From Bugula neritina (Eukaryota > Bryozoa > Gymnolaemata > Cheilostomatida > Bugulidae): DNA of 64,000 nucleotides. Under the pieces are notes generated by a model. The model ran no database searches, had not been told where the DNA came from, and worked only from the letters and a program-made list of their open reading frames with translations. Positions 13,501 through 22,000 of this stretch are shown in pieces (position 1 is the first letter of the stretch; each line of letters opens with the position of its first letter). The stretch spans positions 8,237,241 to 8,301,240 of the forward strand of contig OZ037768.1 of assembly GCA_964035545.1 (NCBI GenBank), in the 5' to 3' direction. The translations under genes were made by a program, and so were the position numbers.

Positions 13501-16500
13501 ACGGCTTCTTCAACCATTTGACTGGTAAAGTAGTTAGCAATAACTTTATATTTCAATATAATTTAGCCAATAAAATCACCATTAATGAAATCCATACTAA
13601 AGTGAAGCTACAAAATTATCCATCTTAAAAATGTTCTACTTATATATTAAATTATATTTATTTTAATCAAACTTTACCAAATAAATCATAACCTTGTTTC
13701 AGCCTGTCCATATTCTACCATAGCCCATTATAGCTACCATGACTTAAGCACTAATGTATTTTGTAACAAGGTAAATAATAAATTAAAACGAGCTTTAAAG
13801 TCATGAACCTATGATCTTAATATTCAACAATAATACTAGAAAGCAACAATATTAACAGAACTAGTAATAGATAATAAGTAGTGAGCTGTGATTGGTCAGT
13901 TGTCATACCTTTCGGATAGCTCTAGTCCTGTTCCAGAGAAAATCGTACCAGTCACCCCAGTTGCCCCCCACGCAATAGTCCATTATTTTAGAGCACAGAT
14001 ATTCCATAGTCTTAGCCAAAACATGTGAGGGTCTAAGTTCCAGAGGTAGGGGCTCTTCTTGGTCCGCCGAGGATCTGCTGTACTCTTTCACGGCTAACCT
14101 GTGGTCTATTTGTGGTTGCTGTTTAAATCATATAGGAGAATGAGTTACACAACATAATGGTGAATATGTAGAATGGAACAAGTCTGGCAAGAACCAGAAA
14201 ATAAACGCATCTAGACAGAATGAAAAGCTGAGCCAGCACTTGCTATTCAGCTGTCACCTTAGAAAGTAACACATACAAGTTGTGCTCCAATGTGATCAAT
14301 TAACACTAGGTTTGTCATATATGTAATATAATGCGGTCTACACTCTACAGTCTACAGTATAACTAGCTAAATTGACAAAAAAAATAGTGATTAGTTGAAT
14401 CAACAAATGATAAAGACCGCCTTACAAGTGTAGTGATTGGCTACCTGTGAGTTTTAGAGAAAACCTGCTATTAACTAAGAGTTAGACTGTATAGTAAGTT
14501 GAACATTCTGTTTAATATTATAAATTGTCTTTTTGAGTGATAACTAAACTCTATACAAGACACTACGTCCAGCGACTTACAGATTCTGTGCCAGGGACCA
14601 TCTCATACAGATGCACTCTACGACGCTCCTCCCGGATGTACCGCTCTCTCTCAGGACACATGTCTGGGCAACAGCCTTTAGTAGCTCTAGCCTTGGAAAT
14701 ATCACTCTCCTTGCTCATACCTAGTCTCATAATCTTCTCCCTCTTGTCCAATACAGCCTGTCTCTCACTGCAGGTGTTAGCAGGTGTCTGTCTCAACGTA
14801 GCCATAGCTGGTGGCATCACCCACTGTATGGCATCTAAATATTAAAGTTAGGCCGTGTTCACAACAAGAACAAATAAGGTATATATCTTAGGAAATCAAT
14901 TACTTTTATTTGAATTTCAAAAAGCAACAAGATTAATATTGGTAAATCTACAAGTTGATGTTGAATAAGCTATACATAGCATGTCGCACACACACAGCGC
15001 ATTACAACCAGACAAGTTTTTCTATATAAACCTCTAACACAAATGAGTTTTTATATCATTTTTCAAAGGCATAACCAGTATGAAGTTGAGACAGCATAAA
15101 TTAGGGAACAGGAATGGTTCTCAAATAAACTAGCCAATTAAAAAATCATTTCATTTCATTTTACTTTCCATGTTTCTTGAACATATATTTTCAAAACTAC
15201 CTGCTGCAGACTCCTCATCTTGTTCACTAACCACAACTGGCACGGAGGTACCTGATGTCGAGGGGGTGGGCAGCAGAGTTGAGGGGGTGGGCAACAGAGC
15301 TGAGGGGGTTGACAACAGAGCTGAGGGGGTTGGCAGCAGAGGTGAGGCTCTGATAGGTACAGTGGTTGGTATGAGAGCAGCAGGACTACTAGACCGACTG
15401 CCACCTGGTGGCGCTGGACTCAGTCTATCCCAAACAGATGAACCGGAAGGGGACACAGAACGCTGTCCCTGTAACATCAAAGTCTATGTGAAAGATTTGT
15501 AACTAAACAAAACAATATACCTTTGACATGATGTAGAGATATTTGAGTGAGCTATCACCTCAGTATTTGCAGTGTCGGTAGTTTCAGGAACTCTGTTACT
15601 CAGGGCATCTTCAGGTGACTGAACTTGTATTGCAGGTCTGCCAAAAAGGAATTTTGAACCAGCTGCACCTGAATCAACAGCGGGTTTACCAAACAGTGAA
15701 GGGCCGGATCTTGCTTCTCTTCTATAAACAGGTTTTCTTGGCACACCAGCACCAGTAGTAATAACTGAACCTGGCCACGGCCTTGGATTTGGCTGAGAGG
15801 AAGAGTTTTTCACTTGGAACACACTGCTGGCTGGTTGAGCTGAGCTCTGTGAGCCAGGAGGAAACAACTTCGATTTATCCTCTAAAAGTTGGGGCTTTAC
15901 GACAACATTGTGAGAGAAATTAGAAGTTGGTGGCCAGCCAGTGTTACTGGTAGCAGCCTCACGACTTCTACCAAATAGAGAGAAAGGTTTAGCAGCTTTT
16001 CCTGTTGCAGAAATTTCTTTCTTTTTCTGGCTCCACGGATTCCTCTAAAAGTGTAATGAACAGAAAACGTGGTTTACAAATACACGACACCTTTCAACAC
16101 AAAAAAATATAAATATGGCTAAATACAAAGAAAACTTTTCATTTGGAATAAATTGACTTGAGATAAAATAGCTTACTCATAAATTTTATGTAAAAAATTA
16201 CAAAATTTATCTTGAAAATTCTTTTATAAGATGTTTAGTCATTGCCTAATGTAAGATATGTTATCAAACATCATTAGTGTGCAAAAATACCTTAGCAGCA
16301 GAAATAGGAGTTATGTCATCTTCATTCCAATCACCTGGAGGTGGCAGGTCATCATACAGTCCTTCACTAACAGCCTCTCTTTGAGACGGATTCGGGAAGA
16401 ACAACTTCTTAGTAGACTCAGGGGGCTTTCGACTAACAACTGACTGTAAGGCTTTGCCAAATAAACCCGAGGATGTAGGCTTTTTAGCATGTGATCCACC

Positions 16501-17335
16501 ATCTATCATAAAAAGTTGCAAAGAATTCAAGTTTAAAGTCTATATATAAAGCGTTTCCAACATGTATCATACATATAAGTTTATAACAAATCTCAAATTA
16601 CATGCCATGTGGTTTTTTGTTTCATTCACCATAAGTTCAAGTCTACAACTGCTTAGATTAAGTGGGTGACTTGAAATGGTGAGCGAATTAATTGACCACA
16701 AAACTTTCTTGCAAAATCTACTAAAGTTAAAGAAAACTGATCATTGTAATCACATGACTCAGGACACCGACCTTGAGAGATAGACCGAGTAGCGAACTTC
16801 TTCCATGTCAAAATAACATCATGAGAATGTATCTTAGTACCCAGATTTCGAGCAGTAGATGCTTGTTGGTGAGTAGCAAATTCAACAGCTGCTGTATTTC
16901 TCTCTACATTCACCAGCACTTTGGTTACTTCCCCAAACTGGCTGAAGTGCTCTTTCAACACCTGCCTCTTGAGGATACTGCAAATTCAAACCGAATAATA
17001 TATATGAGACATTGCTGAACTGTATATCATGTCACTAAAATTTGGACTAAGTCTAGTAGCTTAAAATTAAATTGAACATGCATGTATATTCTTAAAAATG
17101 AAGTGCATCAGCTATTGGCTTTTTCAATACTTATTACCTACCAAAACACAGGGACATTTACACTTTACCACTCTAAAGACTAGGCATGATGACTTAAAAT
17201 TACACTTGAAACCAATTAACATTACTTTAATTTTAGAAAAGCAAGCTAAGAAAGACTGCAAAATAATTACCTTGATGGAATGTTTTTACACAACAATGTC
17301 CGATTTGACTCTCCATTACCCGGAGATTTCTCCAT
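4583..17335 (-). CDS. MCM3AP: MCM3AP/GANP, mRNA-export scaffold, 23 coding exons
   Basis: Coding exons in transcript order: 17335-17271, 16977-16772, 16502-16291, 16044-15559, 15468-15201, 14834-14581, 14118-13909, 13302-13034, 12426-12201, 11968-11650, 11344-11292, 10927-10790, 10366-10182, 9844-9623, 9169-8910, 8369-8263, 7977-7816, 7375-7172, 7055-6894, 6580-6475, 5836-5647, 5289-5075, 4917-4583; total 1617 aa. Domains: RRM at about 13-80 (TLLCKNIP, then NTAAVEFA); Ser/Pro-rich stretch to about 412 with FG-type motifs (SLFG, FLFG, GLFG); SAC3/GANP helical region about 413-735, with [12 protein letters not shown] near 467 and [23 protein letters not shown]-like helices about 857-1040; C-terminal MCM3AP region to the end. 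Known role: human GANP is the TREX-2 scaffold at nuclear pores. The human protein is about 1980 aa. The ATG at 17333-17335 has an in-frame stop just upstream. One border (15559) was chosen on phase over a stronger-looking out-of-phase donor at 15521. Confidence 0.93.
7396..7515. repeat. About 21-bp tandem repeat in an MCM3AP intron
   Basis: Five to six diverged copies of a unit containing AAGGCTATGATACTGGAACT. It lies between the exons at 7172-7375 and 7816-7977. No coding role. Confidence 0.85.
8472..8683 (+). mobile_element. tRNA-derived SINE, copy A
   Basis: About 210 bp, sharing GGAGCAGCC, GTCTAGGAGTTAG, a central GATGTTAGRAARRGCAT block and a 3' CTCACAGGGATRGTGA...GTGAG tail with the copy at 12591. 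The 5' part has Pol III-like boxes. It is intronic to MCM3AP and antisense to the gene. No clear target duplication. Confidence 0.75.
10012..10113. repeat. 35-bp tandem repeat, 3 copies
   Basis: Three near-identical 35-bp units beginning CCCACAGAGAAAGTGACA and containing GGCAGGTAAAAAT, inside the MCM3AP intron between the exons at 9623-9844 and 10182-10366. Confidence 0.9.
11645..11650 (-). other. GC..AG intron donor in MCM3AP
   Basis: Read on the minus strand, exon 10 ends ...CACACAG followed by GCAAGT. Using this non-canonical GC donor joins to the exon at 11344-11292 in phase (codon G + AT) and keeps the frame. No GT donor nearby does this. AG|GCAAGT is the usual consensus for GC..AG introns. 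Confidence 0.75.
12591..12809 (+). mobile_element. tRNA-derived SINE, copy B, with target duplication
   Basis: A 219-bp element with an A-box-like TGGTCTAGGAG at 12603-12613 and a B-box core GGTTTGAACCC around 12647, the spacing expected of a tRNA-derived Pol III promoter. It is flanked by AGACTAAAAT at 12579-12588 and again from 12810, taken as the target-site duplication. It lies in an MCM3AP intron, antisense to the gene. Confidence 0.85.
13315..13366. repeat. Short 17-bp tandem repeat
   Basis: About three copies of a unit like GTAAAGTATAAGGTGAAG, in the MCM3AP intron just 5' of the exon at 13034-13302. Composition is purine-rich. Confidence 0.6.
15260..15343 (-). repeat. 21-bp coding minisatellite in MCM3AP exon 5
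   Basis: Four 21-bp copies within the exon at 15201-15468. Read on the minus strand, they give a seven-residue repeat of the type LLPTPSA or LLPTPST. The length is a multiple of three, so copy-number change would keep the frame. It lies in the low-complexity linker before the SAC3 region. Confidence 0.9.
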
Positions 17336-17388
17336 ACTTATAGTTAAAGCATACTATGAGATCAACAATAACTTCCAGCATGCAGTTG

Positions 17389-17930
17389 CTATAAAAATAA
17401 AACAATGAAAATGAATATCAAAATTATTCATTAAAGAAAGATGCAAGAAATGACATTATATTTGAAGACTAAAAGTAAAACATCTTGATCTTCATGAAAT
17501 TATTCCCTGGAGATTTTAGTCTCACTTACTTATACCATCACTAGGACTTACAACTTAGTCTCATAATTTGATTATTTGACTATATCACTTTCAGTGTTAG
17601 TGTAACATACGGACAATCACACACTGACACCGTGATACTCATACTGGGTCAGTGACTGTTAGTGTGATACTCAATGTGAGTGCTCACAGCTAAAAATTAA
17701 CTTCAAGACTTGTGACTGCGTTAGTGTCAACAAAAATGCAAAGGTACTTACAGAGCTTTACAAAGCCATAAAGCTTTTTCACGAAGAAATGTTGAACTTG
17801 ATGGTGATACTGATGCTGATAGTTGAACTGAATTGCGAGTATGACTCACTGAATTAAAACTAGTTATATTTCGTTGGTTTGACTTGAAAATTGCTTTGAG
17901 TTTCTGTATGAAATTTTTGAAAGTGAATTA
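17389..17930 (-). other. Probable 5' UTR intron and non-coding first exon of MCM3AP
   Basis: On the minus strand a strong donor, CTCT|GTAAGTAC, lies at 17752/17751. A T-rich acceptor ending ATAG at 17392-17389 precedes the exon that carries the start codon (17388 down to 17271). This suggests an untranslated first exon upstream of 17752, its 5' limit unknown, and an intron of about 360 bp. The promoter would lie beyond. No TATA box recognised. Confidence 0.4.
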
Positions 17931-18919
17931 ATGGAGCCGGTGTTGCAGAATTATCTGTCCCTTAATTACCGATAAATCCGACTTTCTACTAGATGAACTT
18001 GCATTTTATTCGAAACTCTGAAAATATGCAAGCTGACAACTCCTAAATACTTTATGTTAGAATCCGCTGCCAGCTTGTAGTATCCAGTTTTGAGATTTTG
18101 TTGTAATTGAGTTTATCTCAACATTTTGCATCTGCATGGCTGCACCTACTTATTTAATATACTAATAAGTATGTAAAGCAAGTTGGAAAAATAACTTTCA
18201 CAATTAAAGTATATATAGCCTTTCAAAATTGTTCCCTTGAACAAATCATATGTGCGATTATGATGTATATACACTAATTCCTTTTTAATTTATGTCCATG
18301 CAATGTACACTTACCATTTACTGTCACTTAGCACATTTTACTTTAGTGAACATTTTGAGTATTATTGAACCTACTTATATCAAGCACACACACGCACGCA
18401 CGCACGAACGCACACACACACATATATGTAAGTTAATTATTCAAGTATTGAATAACGATAATTAATATGTTATAGAAGTTTATAAAGTGAACTTTTCAGA
18501 ATTGTTGTACTATATAACTATTATCAGTTATATGAAAGTTAGATATTGTCTTTCTTAAGCAGCATTATTTGTTGTAATTCCTAAAATGTATTTTTCGAAT
18601 TTTGAAAAGCACCATGTTGGTTAATTTTTTATGCATTGTTTAGCATACGCCCATACTAATACTTAAATTTCGTTTTTTAAAATCAAAGGTCACTAGTTAC
18701 AACTACAGCTTTGACTGCAACAGAGTATGTATTAATTAAAAAGCATTATAACATTACTATTACTATTATTATTATTATTATTATTATTGTTCGTTCGTCC
18801 ATATGGGCGTGTGTGGGCGTGTTTGGGTGCGTTGTAAATATTTCCAGTAAAATGTGTCACTAATTATCAAAATAATTCAAGCTTGAAAATATACCGATAA
18901 TACATTCTCACTGATTTAA
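17931..18919. other. Intergenic DNA between MCM3AP and RSPH1
   Basis: AT-rich, with no supported exon. It contains a CA/CGCA dinucleotide tract at about 18385-18423 and an ATT trinucleotide tract at about 18754-18787. The two genes lie in tandem on the minus strand, so this span holds the RSPH1 3' flank and MCM3AP 5' flank. Confidence 0.6.
18385..18423. repeat. CA/CGCA microsatellite
   Basis: A run of CACACACACGCACGCACG type, ending in ACACACACAT. Its complement (GT/GCGT) recurs at 59262-59340. Confidence 0.9.
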
Positions 18920-18925
18920 TTTATT
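18920..18925 (-). promoter_or_regulatory. Poly(A) signal of RSPH1
   Basis: TTTATT on the plus strand (AATAAA on the minus strand) about 85 bp beyond the RSPH1 stop codon at 19009. An ATTAAA variant overlaps just downstream. Confidence 0.55.
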
Positions 18926-19008
18926 ATGAGATAAAGGAGTAAAACAGCCATGTTATATATCATGAATCCAAGATAATCTGAATAATTAAATCTAGAATAA
19001 ATATGTCG

Positions 19009-22000
19009 TTATTCTTCTGCTGGTGCCTCTTCCTCTTCGGCGGCAGCGTCAGCAGCGTCGGCAGCAGGCTCAGCAGCAGGATCAGGTTCTGGCTCTTCCG
19101 TCTCACCTTCTGGTGCACGTTGGGCTTCTGTTTCCTCCTCTTCACCACCTCCTCCTTCACTGGTCTCAGCTGGTGCTGCCGTTGGTGCAACTTCTGTGCT
19201 GTCGGCAGCAGGCATAGGATCTTTGGCTTCACTAGAATCAGCTACTGCACCATCTGTAATATGCATATATAGTAATATTATATTATATACTATTATATTA
19301 TATCATTTAATAGTAATATACTGCCAGTTTATAATATATTATTAACTAATCTCTATATATAAATTTCATTTATGGCTATGTAGTAAATCTATGATATTGT
19401 CACAAGCGGTATAGCAAGTTGTTACTCATTAACAGTTTATAGGAATAGAATTATATTTGAAAGCATCAGCAAAAGTAGCTGTAAAGTACTATTACTATAG
19501 GCCTACGGATATAATATGCTTGCAGTATAGTAATTAGCTTCATATTTTACTATAGTACACATGCATGATGCTTGTAAGTTGTAACCAGATAAAACTATCA
19601 ACTCTACAAATATCTAAAAGTTATACATGATTGATTTAGTAGTAATTTGCAATAAAACAAGTAAATTAGTTTAGTTTCAATGTAAAACACATTACAAAGT
19701 TACATTTTAAACTTGGCCACAATCTATAAAATATTCATGATCAACAAATTTGCATACCACTAAATTTAGTGCTACTTATAAACTAAGCCACAAGCACCAC
19801 AAGCAAATACAATTAAGCAATTGGACATATGATAAGTTTTTTTATCACTTTCATAATTATGGTTGCTGTGTAGCTGACAAGGTTATTGTTCAGACAACAC
19901 ATATTGCAACAGTAGAGTCATTTTCACTGGTGAGTACAACTTTTGTAATGTGAGTTTTGTATTTGAGTTCATCAGTTAATTTATTTTTTGTTGAGCATCA
20001 TAATATACTCAATATAGCTAGTAGTTTACTCGCAATGCTATATATTTACAGTGGCTTATGATACCCTTTTTTTTAAATCTAACATTTTAGGCTTCAATTT
20101 TGCAATGTAAGTTTTGTATTTGAGCTCATTAGTTAATTCATTTTAATTGTTCAACAGCATAATATGATCAATATATGGCTAACATTTCACATGCGTATAA
20201 CTTTATATATCCAGCAGTTTATATTATGGTAACACTAATTAAAAATAATCTGGCATTTTAAGTTTCTCCTATTTAACCAGCTAACACCAACAACTAGCAA
20301 CTAGCAACTAGCAACTAGCAACTAGCAACTAGCAACTAGCCATTCTTACCTGCCGGGGGATCTGCGGTCGTGTCTGCCGGTGCGTCTCCAGAAGCTTCTG
20401 CTGCCAGATCATCTTCTTCTGGCTCAAGCTTTATTTCTGTGATCTCACCCGCCTTCCATTTTGGTATAAGTGTTGGTGCTGCTTCCTCCTCCTCCGCCTT
20501 TTCATCCGGCTGCTCTACTCCGGTGTAGTTGCCGTGTTGCTGACACCCGATGTCAAACACGTATTTTCCCTTTGAATCGGGCTGCAATAAAAGACGTAAT
20601 TTTAATATTAAGTCAGCGTCTCCGTTATATAAGATAAAGCATAATGATCTTTTAATAGATCACAATATTTTTTTATTTCAAATTGGAATATAATGCGGTT
20701 TATAGTCTTTAGCAGATAAGCTACAAGCTAACCTGAGGTGATTGGCTAACTGCCTTACAAGCATTCGGATTTCCTACCAGCTTGTACGGCTTGGATATTG
20801 GCTATTGTGAGAGTGAAAGTAAAAGTAAAGACTGCACGAGGGGACTCTTAAACTGACTGTCGAGTAAGTAGGACCTTATATCTCATGGCGCAGTCAGCAG
20901 GATTGTAGACAGTCAACAGTGGAGAAGGAGTGAATAGTGGAGAAGAAATAAAGAGTGGAGCAGAATCAAATAGTGGAGTTCGGAGAAGAATCAAATAGTG
21001 GAGAAGAAATAAAGAGTGGAGCAGAATCAAATAGTGGAGTTCGGAGAAGAATCAAATAGTGGAGAAAAGTGAATAGTGGAGCAGAATCAAATAATAGAGG
21101 GGAGGCAAACAGTGGAGAGTAACTATAAAAGTTTATTCGAGATACATTTGTGGAGTTTATTTTGTGTTATCAGTAGAGTAAGAGTAGTAGTTAGTGGAGT
21201 GACAGTGAAATTCAAATATTAATATTATTATTCATAATTCGGTTAAAGTATTAGATTTGATAAATTCAAATTTAATATTAGGTTTAAGGATTAACAGGGT
21301 TATTAAAATAATTAAGCTTTCTGGTAGTGATAATTAAAATTTTAAATTTTATATCACGCTCACGTTCAGATCATAATGGCAACTAACACTAGGTTCACCG
21401 ACCTCAATCGGTTTCCTAAGTTAGTTTTGAGCTCCGATAATCAGAGTGATGGTTTTAAGAAATGGTTGGTAAAATACAACCTGTCAGTTCGATTAGCAAC
21501 CCTTGAAATGGGTACTGAAATGCTGTCCAGTATTGCAGTAAATAGATTTAGAGGTGAAGCTAAGTTTTTAGCTCTGCTCAATGCCATTGGAGATGAGGGT
21601 ATTGATGTGTTACAATCTTTAGGATTTGATCTTGAAAGGAATGATGACAATGCTCATAATGATGCTTTAAATTTGTTGAAAGGCCACTATGAGAAAACAG
21701 AAAATGTCCATGTGGCTTGGGTTAAAGCAGCAACTTTGTCTCAAACATGTGGCGAAGATGAGCTAGAGTATTTGCTACGTGTTGAGAAACATAGTAGAAA
21801 TTTAGGATTTGTTGAAGGGGCTAATGTAGAAGACCTTAGACAAAGGTTTGCTATTAGTATGGCAGTAGTTGGTTTAAGAGATGAATATCTTAGAAGACAA
21901 CTTATGCTTAATGAAAATATCACTTGGAAAGCGTTGTCTGATATTTTGAAGACTAGGAATATTGCTAGAGAATCTGCTGCAATGGTTTCTGAGGTTAGAT

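Noticed and set aside
14320-14450. Weak resemblance to the LTR (ATAATGCGGT and CCTTACAAG ... GTGATTGGCTA)
   Set aside because: Only scattered short matches, no TG..CA ends or target repeat; could be an old solo LTR but cannot be supported by eye.
15484-15558. In-frame extension of MCM3AP exon 4 to a stronger donor at about 15521
   Set aside because: That donor would put the next exon out of phase and hit a stop; the GAG|GTGATA donor at 15559 keeps the frame.
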